A stretch of DNA of 64,000 nucleotides from Talinum fruticosum (Eukaryota > Streptophyta > Magnoliopsida > Caryophyllales > Talinaceae): assembly GCA_021018815.1 (NCBI GenBank), contig JAITYX010000074.1, positions 1,488,001-1,552,000 of the forward strand, written 5' to 3'. Shown here in pieces: positions 12,052 to 23,644 of this stretch. The translations under genes and the position numbers were made by a program. Within the stretch, counting starts at the first letter, position 1. Each line of letters opens with the position of its first letter. The notes beneath the pieces were generated by a model. The model was not told the DNA's origin, did no database searches, and saw nothing but the letters and a program-made list of their open reading frames with translations.

Positions 12052-13735
12052 TTTTTTAATTTTTATTTTATATAATGCTTGGCATATTTTTGGGAAACAT
12101 TCCCGACCAATTTTATGCGTAAAAATTTTCGAAGGGGACGGAAAAATACCGACCTTAATTTTAGAGCGAAGAAACCGTAGGCTCCTTCAGACTGGACAAT
12201 ATCGACCCAATTCGTATCGGAAATGCGATGGCCATGCCTCCGTTAGTCGAACATGTTGGGTGTTCAATGATTTGAGAAAAATCGAACTCCTTTCCAGTGA
12301 GCTCGTGCCGACTTCACATTAAGTCGAAATATATCAATTCTTTAGTATGGGCCTTTGTAGGGTGCCTTTGATTGTGCCCAAGTCGTAATTTTACGTTGGA
12401 GGCCTTCGTTAGCTTCTCGTTTGCCTACGAGCTTGACGTCGTTGAACGACGTCTAGCGTTGGGCTATAATAACGACCGTGCGCCTTGACGGCCAAAAATC
12501 TTCTTCGTCTTCAATTTGCGAACCATCGCTCATTTGATGTTTGAGAAAAATGTGGGCGCCCGATTTATCCTTCGCTGAAATTTGGAGCTAAGCCGTCATA
12601 GATTGAACCTTGTAGCGTTGGAGCGGTTTCTTGTTGAAAAAGTGTTCTTTAGGGCGTTGACCTTGTGCCTTTTCCGGTGACTTGAAGCTTGAGTGATGTC
12701 TCTTAGAGATCCTCTATGATCTTATGTGATCTTCGTTTGTCGAGTCGCGTACGCTCGTAATTTTTTCGTCCAAGAGGCCTTTCTTTTGACGAATGTACGC
12801 ATCCGAGGACCATAGTCGTTCTCTTCATGCTTGGCATCGACTTGTGTTATGCTTGGATCTTACTCGAATATCTTACTTTGGAGTCAAGCTCTGTGGCCAT
12901 GTCAATCCCTTAGGAGGAAGCGCCAAAGGAGGGGAGATCCCCGAGGATGATGGCGTTGGCGAGGATGCCAAAGATGGCTCCGAGGATTGGCCCCCTTTCC
13001 ATGACTCTTCGTGGTATATGAGTTATTTTTGACGTCCTACGTGCCATATGACTGATCGTTGCTTTGATGCTTGTTGGATGCTTACTTGCCTCGTTGCTTC
13101 TTTTTATTGTTGCCGATTTTTGCTTTCCCGCCGCTTAGGGTACATGATCATAGTGGGGTCTTCTTTGAGTTTTACAACTTGGTTGTCCTAGGGGTTGTAT
13201 TAGCCCGAGTGTTGCCCCCAAAATCGGCACAATGAAAAATATACAACGGAAGAAACTAGCAGCGTAGGCTGCCTTAGGGGGTCATATTAGCCCCTACTTT
13301 TCTTCTAACTTTGATAAAGTTAAGAAAATACAACGAAAGGAACTAGGAACTTAGGTGCTCTAGGGGATTGTATTAGCCCCCATTCATGCCCCCAAGATCG
13401 TCTTTAAGTGAAATATGAGACGTAAAAAAGCTTGCTCGTTGTATTGATAAAGGATCGAAGTCCGTACAAAAGAGAGGAATGTGTGCCCTCGTTGAGCGCT
13501 TTCGGAAAAGTCGCGTCAATCGTGGGTGATTCCTTTACAAAATCTTTGGGACTTGGCTGGGTGGGTCTTTAAAGAAAGGCCCCCACTCCGCACAATGAGC
13601 TCACACTATTTAGATAAGCACCATTATCTCCCGAGTTCGATGTCTTCGGGAGGCGCAAGCCGGAACTTGACACGATTTTCCGGGGTGGTGAAGCACACCA
13701 TCATAGTCTCGGAGACTTTAGTTGGGGCTCCGCTT

Positions 13736-14232
13736 TTAGCTTCTTGCCCTTAGGATCATCGTGAGTCCTCCCTCCTCTTTCTGCTTCTCCATCAAAGGTC
13801 GAAGGCTTACTATATAGCATTCACGCGCAGTCTTTTGGTCTCCGTAGGTCTCACCTACGGATCCGTCGTCAAGCTCATACTTCATGAGGAGAAGGTATGG
13901 AGCGACGACCGCTTTGATCCGGTTGAGGGTGGGACGTCCAATGATGACGTTGTAGGCGGATGGGGTGTCGACCACTAGGAATTTGACTTCGATGTTTCGG
14001 CCTCGACCTTCTCTCCAACCCCGACTGGTAGGCGGATCATGCCTATAGGGTGTATTGTCCGCCCTCCGAATCCGACGACGGGATTGACGAGGGAGACTAG
14101 ATTCCGAGGGGCATATTTCAGCTGTCTAAGGCATTCCATGGTGATGACGTCTACCGAGCTTCCTGTGTCGATAAGAACCCTGCGGACCATGGCGTCCGAA
14201 ATCTTCGAGTGTGATGACCAAAGGATCCTCAT
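13736..14232 (-). pseudogene. Retropepsin-like aspartic protease of the gypsy-type element
   Basis: The protease normally cuts the Gag-Pol polyprotein in the virus-like particle. On the minus strand 13975-14232 reads VRRVLIDTGSSVDVITMECL, with the catalytic D-[ST]-G triad as DTG and, further on, the VGFGG flap-like segment. The next piece, 13736-13975, lies in another frame and reads [16 protein letters not shown] then KTARECY, the usual end of plant gypsy protease domains. The shift near 13985-14005 shows the gene is broken by at least one frameshift. It lies directly downstream of gag. Reverse transcriptase should follow but does not. The family assignment is confident. Confidence 0.85.
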
Positions 14233-14519
14233 GTGGGGCGGCCATGCTTTTCAAGTCTTGTTCGCCGAAGGTCACTGTGGGCACCTTCGGAGGTGGAGGT
14301 TGGCCGGTGATCGGGACTTGTTGAGCGCTCCCGAGGTGAGCCTTCCAAGAGGAGAGGGTCGTGCCCCTGCGAATCCCCAGCGATGGTGGCTACAATCTTA
14401 GTAGCATCGTCATCATCATAGTGCTCATAACCCCGCCTTGAAGAACCTCCTTGTGCTCCATGAGTATCTTTTCCGAGGAAGCGATCAATTTGCCCATTAT
14501 CTCGCCAACTCCCCAAGCG

Positions 14520-16207
14520 CCTTCTTTAACGCGCGACACTCTATAGTGTTGTGTCCGGTTTGTTCATGAAATTCGCAATATTTGTTGGAAGCTCGCGCTT
14601 CGCAGGAGTGGACATGGGAGGTGGTTTTTTGAGCATGGGGTGCCCTTTGATCTCCATCAGAATACTCGGGGTCGGTGTTGAAGCGGTGGTCAACTTCATT
14701 TCGAGGATTAAATTTTCCATCTCCTCCTTTCTTTCGACCTCATCTCCTTCCTCCGCACGGATCTCTGTGGCTCGAATAAAGTCGGCCGCCTTTGGAGTGC
14801 TTCGCCAAGGTGGACACCTTTTGTTCAGCGAGGGAAAATTTGAATCTTCCGCTTCGAGTCCGTTAAGGAAGGCAGGTGTAGGCGACTCCATCTTGCAGGT
14901 CGGAGATAAGGACGGCCTCTCCATGAAACCTTCGGACATAGTCCTTAAGGGTCTCGTTTCTCCCTTGCTTAATCTTAGAGAGGTGGATGCTAGTCTTCTT
15001 CCGCTTGCAACTCGCGATGAATTGCGCGACGAACTTCTCGCATAGCTCCTCGAAGGAAGAGATGCTCCCTTAGGGAAGATTGTTGAACCATTTCTGCGCG
15101 ACTCCCTTTAGTGTAGCGAGGAAGAATCGGCAGTAGGTTGCATTGTCCCCGTCCCGAACGTACATGTGGGACTTGTAGTACGCCAGGTGATCTTCAGGAT
15201 CAGCTGTGCCATTGTATGGATCAATGTTTGGAACCTTTATCTTCTTCATTCGGGGGCATTCATGATCTTCTTTGAAAATGGAGTGTTGAAAGCACTCGGG
15301 TTGGCCTTGAATCGGAGCCGGAGATAGGGACGGCGCGAGGTTGGTGGCGTGGAACTTCCACTAGGGAAGGACTCTTCCTCTTCTCAAATCGAGGAGGAGT
15401 GCGCCTGGTCCTCTCCGACTTCTCGGGACCCTTCGGATTTGACTCGCTCATGACGCCTTTCTCTTGATCGCTCCCGCTCTCGGGCGGGAGACCGCTTTGG
15501 TCGCGCCTTGGGGCCTTGCAGTGCTCGATGAGAATGGCGGCTTTGTGTAGCCGATCGTGCAGGATCGGCGGACCTTATGCTCCCGAGGGCCTTCGCTCCG
15601 TGTTTGGGGTAAGGGCGTCGCCATGATCGTCGAACCAGGCGAACGCCCGCTGTGGGTAGCATAAGGGGTCGAGGCCGTGTGCGAAGTTGCAATGTTCTTG
15701 TTGGCTTTATGGAGAGCTTTCTTTGCGTCGATAATTTCTCGTGCGTCGCCTTCTTCATGACGCCTTGTCGGGAGTGCACTTGGCTGCTCAGGAGCAAGCG
15801 CAGTTGGTGCCTTAGTTGGTTGTTCCGGGGCTGCGTGGGAGGGCATCCCGCCCGAGAAGTAGCCAATAGGCCGACCTCCCTGGGGGTTGTGCCATACCCG
15901 GGAGTTGGGGCGTAGTGGAAGGGCATGATTGGCATGCGCTGTTCCATAGTGGCTCGTACTTGTTCTTGCACTTGTTGTGCAACGGTTGTTTTAAGGGTCT
16001 CTATTAGGTTTTGGAGAGCCCCTAGGGTGACGTACCCCTCCGGCTGGGTGTGGCGGTTGCCGGTAGACCACCGAGATGATTCCGCATCCTCGGGTTGAGG
16101 AGCGTCGCGGGATTGGCCCCCGTAGGCATTGAACGATGAGGGTGAGGAACTGGTGGGTTCGTGTCGCGAGTCATCTTGGATCGAGATCGAGTGCCACCGG
16201 CGACCAT
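14520..16207 (-). pseudogene. gag of the gypsy-type element (frameshifted)
   Basis: Gag builds the retrotransposon particle and packages the RNA. The likely start is the ATG at 16207, 15 bases inside the primer-binding region, opening MVAGGTRSRSKMTRD. The frame then shifts and continues as a basic, Arg/Pro-rich region with a coiled segment (LIETLKTTVAQQVQEQV, about 15990). At 15100-15260 the retrotransposon-gag domain is clear: NIDPYNGTADPEDHLAYYK, then KWFNNLP. An in-frame stop follows directly (near 15073) where relatives have a sense codon, before SSFEELCEKF; the domain ends near 14541 after LNGLEAEDSNFPSLN. Several frameshifts and this stop make the copy unable to produce full Gag. No CCHC zinc knuckle was recognised. 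Confidence 0.8.
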
Positions 16208-16222
16208 ATGCTACCTTCCTCC

Positions 16223-16240
16223 CCACGAGACGGCGCCAAA
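16223..16240 (-). promoter_or_regulatory. Primer-binding site of the gypsy-type element
   Basis: Just inside the 5' LTR the minus strand reads TGGCGCCGTCTCGTGGGG, preceded by two T's. It starts with TGG, the complement of a tRNA CCA end. Which tRNA primes was not determined. Confidence 0.7.
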
Positions 16241-16241
16241 C

Positions 16242-16862
16242 CGTTTCCGGAGAAATCCGAGTTGATGATGTGGATGATGATTCGGAGAGAGGAAGGATTT
16301 ACCGCTTCCGGTTCCGAGGACGTGGCACGATCGATCCGAGTCCGAGTGACGACCGCTTGAACCCGCAAAGGCGAAGCCCGGGTGGTGGATCCCGGGAACG
16401 CCCTCCGACGCTCAAGTTAGTAATGAGCTAAGTTTGAATGGATCGAGGAGATCTTCCTCGATGTGCGTGGGGATTCCCTGGGAGTCGAGAAGTTTTCCAA
16501 AGATGGAAGTTCTCGGGGATGAATGTGTGCCGATGAACACCGATGAACGTTATGAACGTAGATGGGAATTGAGAGCTTAGAAGCTTGAGTGATTATCCTT
16601 GAATGAGATGTCTTGTCTAAATGAACATAACATAACATCTCTTGGGTTTTGGAAGTGATGAGTATTTATAGGAGATTTTGAAGGGGTAAAATGGTACTTT
16701 ACCACGGTTTAGGGAAACCCTAGCCCCAAGTGGGCTTTAGGGCTTTTACCTGGCCCATTAATGGTTGTCTTGGGCCGATTCCTCCTTCATCCGACTCGAT
16801 TAGGCCTAGTTGGTCGATAACGTGGCGGGTGAGTTGGTATTGTCCTGGAAATACCCGAATCA
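16242..16862 (-). repeat. 5' LTR of the gypsy-type element
   Basis: 621 bases, read on the minus strand from TGATTCGGG to CCGGAAACG; the terminal CA has become CG in this copy. A TATA-type box CTATAAATA (minus strand, about 16661-16672) would drive transcription leftward through gag. It is about 99% identical to the 3' LTR by eye, and is followed by the TATAT duplication at 16863-16867. Confidence 0.95.
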
Positions 16863-18090
16863 TATATATATAGAACTTAGTGCTTTGTTGTGGTTAGATA
16901 TTTGACGCATCATCATTGACTCTTCTTATTTTATCAGCTTTATTTTTTTATATTATTAAAACCTTTTTGTAACCACAAATTCTTATATGAGTCTATTTAC
17001 ATAAGAGTTATTGTGAGACAACATTGTTAGACATGACTTTTTGAACATTTTAATATGACTAACAACTTAAATTAGAGTGACTTTTTAATTTGGGAGTAAC
17101 TAATAATTTATCAAAAGACGATTTTTATTAGAGTTACCTTTAAATAAATTATTAGTCACCCTATATGTATTTAAAATCACTTTCCGTTTCACAATAATTT
17201 TTAAATGAGACAGTCTCACACAAAACCTACTAATGATCATCAATCATACTTTATTATCTATAAAGTTTGATAATAATCATAATCAATATTATATTTTATT
17301 ACATGTATTTTTTGAAGGATTATTTCATTAGTTCAACAGTTATACAATTAAAAATTTTTGAAAAAATACTTAATAGAAATAATATGCATTATATATAATT
17401 AATCTAACTATTACAAAAAAAATATAATATAATATATATATTAATTTCAGTATTAAAACTTATATAAATTAAATAAATTATAATAATTATAATATAGTTA
17501 TAATTTAAATTGTTTAATTTTCTAAACATTTAATTGTCTTTATTTTATTTCATATATTCAGTTACATACATCAAACTAAAATCCATTATATATGAAATGA
17601 AAAATTGTAGTTGGCCATTCAAGTTTTATTTTAATTTTTCAATTATGTAATTAATTAATAGGCAACATTATTAATTAAGAATCATAATATTAGATGAGAG
17701 CAAGAATGTCAATTGCACCTAAACTTCCGAATTGTTGGAAAGATAATGGGACATTAATTAATTAAGACTAGAAATTGATTATAAAGTGGGACAAAAAATA
17801 TACTCCTATTAGGCTAATCCTTATACTTCTCTTCTTTTTGCCTTTTTTTATTAAAAAAACTATTTTGATTTTATCTGTATATTTTGTCTTGATTCAATCT
17901 ATTAGCTATTTTTATTTTCATATTTTTGAAATTTTTTTACTTACTATTATGTACTTTTATTGGATTAGTGTAGTTTTCTATTAAATTATCTCAATTCTTA
18001 TGTGGTGAACCCACGGGCATAGGAGCATATGCAAACCCCGGCCCAAACCAAAAATACGCGCGCCCAACCCAAATGCAAAGAAAAAGTGAT
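16863..18090. other. AT-rich spacer, no gene
   Basis: Very AT-rich with many A/T runs. The ORF at 17775-17984 is a chance hydrophobic frame in T-rich DNA. No RNA gene, transposon end or coding motif was recognised. Confidence 0.5.
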
Positions 18091-18240
18091 GCAACCAAAA
18101 ACGAAAAATACGCACAACCACCTAAGTTCAAACCCCTAACCTCTCTCATAGTAAACTATTACTCTACCAACAGCTCCCTAGCAATTTTCTAATTTATTTT
18201 GTAACAAAATAATAATATATCATATTTGTATAGGAAATAA
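18090..18240 (-). repeat. tRNA-related SINE-like sequence (left copy)
   Basis: On the minus strand GCTGTTGGTAGAGTA (18160-18174) resembles an RNA polymerase III A box and GGTTAGGGGTTTGAAC (18126-18141) a B box, about 33 bases apart, as in tRNA-derived SINEs. It is not a functional tRNA: the acceptor stem does not pair and the arms are degenerate. A related copy lies at 20305-20430 in the same orientation. Confidence 0.5.
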
Positions 18241-18279
18241 AATCTAGATATACAGATATTTTTTACAACACTTTTTTAG

Positions 18280-20050
18280 TTTTCACTTTTTAAAAAAATA
18301 ATTTACTCTGATTTAAATTTTAATATACACTAAAAAATTATAATATTTACTAAAAAAATAATTCTAATATTCACCAAAAATTAGTTTGGTGTTTAAAAAA
18401 AATGTACTAATGTTCACTTAAATTTACTTTAATATTTATAAAAATATACTAAACACTAAACACTAATCTATTATACACGAATAACTAATATATTATACAC
18501 AAAATATCATTGTAATCTGCAATAGAAAATTAAAACTAACGACATCATTATTCATATAAACTTTAACACTAAATGTTGATCTATGATGTTCGCTAAATAA
18601 CATTCTAATATACACTAAAAGACTAAAACTAATAAATTGACCATGTACTTGATATAAACCTCAACACTAAATAATGTTTTATCATACATTAAACAATATT
18701 GTAACATACACTAAAAAACTAAAGTGGATTTAATAGTGTTCTTGAGATAAGCTTCAACACTAAATATTAATCTATCATACACTAAAAAACGTTCTAATGT
18801 ACATTAAAATTTTAAAAAATAAAATTACAAATTAAAAAGCCACAATGTTCTAGATTTAATATTCAACATTGAATACTGATGTATAAAACACTCAACGACA
18901 TCCTAATATACACTAAAAATTAAAAATTTTAAACTGAAACTACTATAATGTTGATATACACTAAAAATTAAAAGCTAAAATCACATATCTAAAGTTGAAC
19001 ACTGAACTTTATTATGTCATATACTAAACAATGTCCTAATATACACTAAAAATTTTTAAAAAATACTAAACAATGTGCAACAATACACTAAAGATGATTA
19101 AAAATATAATAGGTGTAACACTAAATGACAAACACTAAATGCTATTCTACCATATATTAAATTGTTTGATAGAAAACACTAAACATTGTACTAAAAAACA
19201 CTAAACACCTGTACAATAATACACTAAAAATCATTAAAAATAAAATAGGTGTAACACTAAATAATAACTACTAAACACTATTCTACCATATGCTAAATTG
19301 CTTGACAGAAAATACTAAACATTATATAAAAAATACTAAAATTTATATTAAAAAATACTAAATACTTGTGCAATAATACACTAAAGATCATTAAATATAT
19401 AATAGGTGTAACACTAAATGATAAATACTAAATCCTATCCTACCATACACTAAAAATGCTTGACAGAAGATACTAAACATTGTACTAAAAAACACTAAAT
19501 AGTATACTAAAAAATACTAAAACACTCGTGCAATAACATACAATAAAGATCATTAAAAATATAATAGGTGTAACACTAAATGACAAAGACTAAATACTAT
19601 TCTACCATACACTAAGATGTTTGATAGAAAATACTAAATATTGTAAAAAACACTAAACATGTGCAACAATATAATAAAGATAATTAAAAGAGAATACGTG
19701 TAACACTAAATGACAAATACTAAACACTTGTTTTACTATACACTAGATTGTTTGATAGAAAACACTAAATATTTTACTAAAAAACACTAAAAATTGTACT
19801 AAAAAACACTAAATATTGTGCAACAATACACTAAAGATCATTAAAAATATAATAAGTGTAACACTAAATGAAAAACACTAAACACTATTCTACCATACAT
19901 TAAAATGCTTGATAGAAAACACTAAACATTGTACTAAAAAACACTAAACTACAAATTTAAAACTCAACTCTAAACTTTGTTCCATTACACACCGAACAAT
20001 ATCCTAATGTACGTTAAACACTAAAACCTGAGATGACAATATTCTAAGGC
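18280..20050. repeat. CACTAAA-rich degenerate tandem array
   Basis: The phrase ACACTAAA and near variants recurs dozens of times. From about 19030 to 19960 a longer unit is visible, marked by AATACACTAAAGATCATTAA then TATAATAGGTGTAACACTAA; copies start near 19083, 19213, 19375, 19540, 19667 and 19825, so the spacing is 127-165 bases. Copies differ at many positions, so the array is old. No coding potential. Confidence 0.85.
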
Positions 20051-20304
20051 AAGAACTTAACCAACTAATTAAGTTCAATAAAAATAAAAAATATTGTAGT
20101 TCATTAAATCAAAAGTTTCTAATAAAATCACGAGATAAATATATAATACAAAATATCTTATATAATACAATTTTTTTTAAATATTAAAAGTAGTTGTTAA
20201 TATTCAATGTTGTTTAAAATATTAAGAGTAAAAAATAATTTAAAATTAAAGGTTAAAAATCATTACAAAAATAACTAAGTTAAAAATAAAAAATACAAGT
20301 GAGA

Positions 20305-20430
20305 AGATTTAGAAAAAGATTCAAACCCTTAACCTCTGTCATAGCAAGTGATACTTTTACCAATAACCCATCCACAACTTTCTAAATATTTTGTAACAAA
20401 ATAATAATATATCATTTCTGTGGCAGAAAC
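20305..20430 (-). repeat. tRNA-related SINE-like sequence (right copy)
   Basis: Shares with 18126-18240 the phrases CAAACCC.TAACCTCT.TCATAG and TTTTGTAACAAAATAATAAT. On the minus strand TTATTGGTAAAAGTATC and GGTTAAGGGTTTGAATC (near 20319-20370) resemble A and B boxes. The two copies bracket the CACTAAA array as direct repeats. Confidence 0.5.
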
Positions 20431-21779
20431 TAAAAAGAAAAAGAAAAAGCGAGCGTGTATTGCACCCCGCTTGAGGGAGAGGGTGTGTACGTTGCTCCTG
20501 TACCTAGGATGCATCTAATAATTTTTGAAGTTATTATCTCCCCTATTATATATATGTCTTGATAATGTACATGATTTTACAATTATTAATGACTCTTTTT
20601 TTATTTTTGCTTATTTTAATTTAGGTTTATTATTTAATGATGATGCAATTAGATTTTGTTTAATAGAATTTGGTGTTGCTTAATTTATGTATTAGTCAAT
20701 TGATTTATTAGATTAGTGTAATTTTGGCTACTATTTTATATCATTCTCTTTAATATTTATTTTTAAATTTTATTAGGCATCTAACACCTATTATAATAAA
20801 TATTTTTTTGTTTTATTCAAAATTCACCTAAAGTAGATGATTATTTTTGATTTTCAATAAAAAAAGTTAGCAATTAGTAGAAAAGATTATATTGATTGTC
20901 TTTAATGTTTTTTACTAGTATGATGAATAATTTCGATCAAATTTATTATTTGTTTTAACGGTTTATGTAACCTATGTCATGTTTATTGAGTATATTTATT
21001 CAAAATTTTATTCTTTGTTTTATAAAAAAGTAAAAATTACACCATATGGTAGTAAAAGAAATTATGATTAATTCGTTGCTTTTTTTCATCAAAATTTGAG
21101 GCCTTGATTATTTGGCTAGCAAAACATTATATGCGATTGTTTTTTTTCCATCAAAAATTTCCTTTATAAGAAGCAATCAGCTACTATTCAATTGAATGAT
21201 TAAACCCTACCGACGCTCTTCATCTCTATCGTCAACCTAGGAATTTTATAACAGTATAGCATCAAGAAGGTAAGGAAGGTTGACAAATGTACAACACTAT
21301 TTTGATAAGAATTAATAGTTCCGTCTTTCATTACTTTGATGTTTAATTTTTGTTATTATATATATAACCATATGTGTTTATTTTATGTATAATGAGTAAT
21401 TATATGGTTATAATATGTTCAAATTCTATTAATCGAGTAGGACCCTGTGAGATGTTTCTACAAATAATATTTAACAATAAACACATATATTTAAAAAAAT
21501 TTGGTGCTAACAAAGTGGGACTGATACGTTTCAATTCTAAAATATGGTGGGAGAAAATGATGAGCTGGTAAATTTGTAGGTTCACATGATTAAGAAACTT
21601 TTTTACCATTAAGTAAATCAAATTTACATGTTTCCTCCTAATAATTATCTTTAGATTATAAAGCCTCCATATTTATTATGAGGATAATATTTATGATTTT
21701 ATAAGAAATGTATATTTAATATTTATAAAATATATCAACTATTTAAATAATACCACATACCCACGGGAATTATGAGGTT
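20431..21779. other. AT-rich spacer, no gene
   Basis: No family recognised. ORFs at 21374-21571 and 21400-21621 overlap on opposite strands and are AT-driven. Confidence 0.5.
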
Positions 21780-22990
21780 CACACTAGTAAATGAGTTATG
21801 AATGAGTACTATTGAACCATAGAGAGAAGGCTTTCAATAATCGGAGTGTAATTCAAGTGGATCAATTAAATATGGAGTTTTAAGTAATGAAAATCAAAGT
21901 GAAAGAAAGTTTAAAAGTGGCTCGAGTGACAATTTTGCCAATTAATAAACTAATAGCCAAGACAAAGCCCTAATCGACCCAACTTAAGTTAGCGAATAGA
22001 GATTGGCGGTTCCATCAAGAAAGTTCACCCACCATGCCCACTTTCATGGGGTCGGGAGTTAGTGTAAGTGGCCTAATCACCTATCTTCATGAGGTTAACC
22101 CAAATATACCACAACGTTAGCAGCCATCAAACTTAACTCGAGTTCATACTATTTTCATGCAAAAATCATGATTATTTAACTCGATATACTAGCAAATTAA
22201 CTTCACCTTTTGAGTCGATAGCCTAAAATATGGATGAAAGCTTTTTCAAGCATTTTATTGAACACTTGGTAGATATGAGAGAAACTCATATTTGCAAGCA
22301 TAAATTGGGAATGACTAAACCTAATACAAGAGTAATATTACCTATCAAAAATATAATCACAATCAAAGCAACAAAAACTAGTCACTAATTCACATGAAAA
22401 CACAACAAAGACCTAAACTAGCAAGATAAAAAACAAGCAGGAACAAGAGAGGGATAATGAATTTAACTAACATAAAACAAAGAAATTAATATGCATCAAC
22501 ATAAAGATAAACATAAAATAAGCAAAAATTAATTTGATAAACTAAACAAGTATAAAACAAGAAATAAAGCGAGAGAAAAGGAGAAAGCTTAGTGAAAGAG
22601 AAATCTTGAATCTTATATAAAAATCAACACTAATCTAACATAAGTACTTTTTTATAGAGCTTTATTTTGCTAACTATAAATCTAATCTAACTCCTAGATT
22701 GTAAGCAAGACTCTCTTTAAGAGGCCTCCTCTCAAGTATCGTCCAAAATGGCCTAATATAAACAACAAAATTAGAAAAAATGTCAAAAAAATGTGACCCG
22801 GAGTCCCGCCCAGTGAAGCCGAGGCAAGTCTCGATCATGTCGGAATGACATAAGCGATGACACATGCTTGTCCGTATTACTTTCCGGATGAAAAATAGAA
22901 ATAACCGATAGAATAGTGCAGCCATGGGTTAAGCCACGGGCAGGGGCCCTCCTATTGTCAGCCCATGAGCCCTCTTCCTAGCAGACTTTT
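21780..22990. repeat. Possible old LTR remnant, distantly related to the 23645 family
   Basis: The order of phrases here, such as CCTAATCACCTATCTTCATG at about 22073 and a later GC-rich tract with GTCCCGCC and CATGTCGGAATGAC, mirrors the 5' half and middle of the solo LTR at 23645-25135, which reads CTAATCACCTATTTTCATGG near 24000. Similarity is only patchy, and no clean ends or target duplication were found. Confidence 0.35.
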
Positions 22991-23644
22991 CTTACTTTAG
23001 AGTTTGTTGGGCAACATGTAGGCCTCGTTCGGCAATTTGTAGGCGTTGTTCGACAATAGTGTTTGGAGTAACTTTTAGCGTTTTAAGCTGGGTCAAAAAA
23101 TACTTCTCTAATTTTTCAATATTTGGTTAAGTAGCTTGTTTCAGTAGCTTTTGGTGTTTGATGGAGCTATTTAGAAACGTTAGTAGTATTTCAATACTTT
23201 AATTCCAAAAATACCCCTTAGTTTAAGATAGATATTACAACCCATGCCATTAATATAAAAACCCTTCTTCTCCCACAAAACTTGAAACCGTGTCGCCTCA
23301 TCTCTTTCCTACTCAAGAACCCTCCTCTGCTCTCTATCGCCCTCCCTCTCTCTCTCCGTCTCGAAGAAAGAAACAGAATCTCTTTGAAGAAGGAATCTCC
23401 GAAGAAGGAAACAGAACCTATCCGAAGAAGTAAACAGAACCTTTCTCTCTCTCTCCATATGAAGAAGGACATAGAAGCAATTTTTGGAGTAATACTTGTG
23501 AGTAGCGAACCCCTTTCATCTATCTTTCTAATTTCTAATGTATATTACCTGATTTTGATTTAAATATATTATATGATTTTGGTTTAATTAAACCATTGTT
23601 TCCTTATTTTATGAAGATGTCGGGAGAGAAAGAGAGAGAGAGAT

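Larger units (their letters stand above)
8124..13735 (-). other. Repeat-rich non-coding interior replacing pol
   Basis: This 5.6 kb lies where reverse transcriptase, RNase H and integrase would be in an autonomous relative. No frame shows a polymerase YxDD box, RNase H motif or integrase zinc finger. It consists of two related tandem arrays (9000-9260 and 9660-10575), dispersed small palindromes of the AGCTCCCGGAGGCT and TAGCCCCTTGGGGCTA type, a pyrimidine-rich block (10850-12000), telomere-like repeats (12022-12051), a unique stretch, and three imperfect repeats at 13190-13390. The long plus-strand ORFs at 10720-12075 are low-complexity products of CT-rich DNA and are not genes. Confidence 0.75.
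7488..16862 (-). mobile_element. Non-autonomous Ty3-gypsy-type LTR retrotransposon (9.4 kb)
   Basis: Two direct LTRs (7488-8109 and 16242-16862) bound the element, flanked on both sides by the 5-base duplication TATAT. Sense is the minus strand: a primer-binding site follows the right LTR, a purine tract precedes the left LTR, and gag then protease read right to left. The element is far more GC-rich than its flanks. No reverse transcriptase, RNase H or integrase motif appears in any frame between the protease (ends near 13736) and the 3' LTR; 5.6 kb of repeat-rich sequence fills that space. This matches what is called a TR-GAG-like or large-derivative non-autonomous element. By eye the LTRs differ at about 6 bases and 3 single-base indels in 620, so insertion was recent. 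Confidence 0.9.

Noticed and set aside
10720..12075. Long Pro/Ser-rich ORFs, including a 357-codon frame
   Set aside because: All frames on both strands are open because the DNA is CT-rich and repetitive; no conserved domain, and the region lies inside the retroelement.
14551..15045. Plus-strand 164-codon ORF
   Set aside because: Antisense shadow of the retrotransposon gag domain, which reads clearly on the minus strand.
18126..18180. tRNA gene
   Set aside because: Only A- and B-box-like text; the stems do not form a cloverleaf, and a second degenerate copy exists, so a SINE-like origin fits better.
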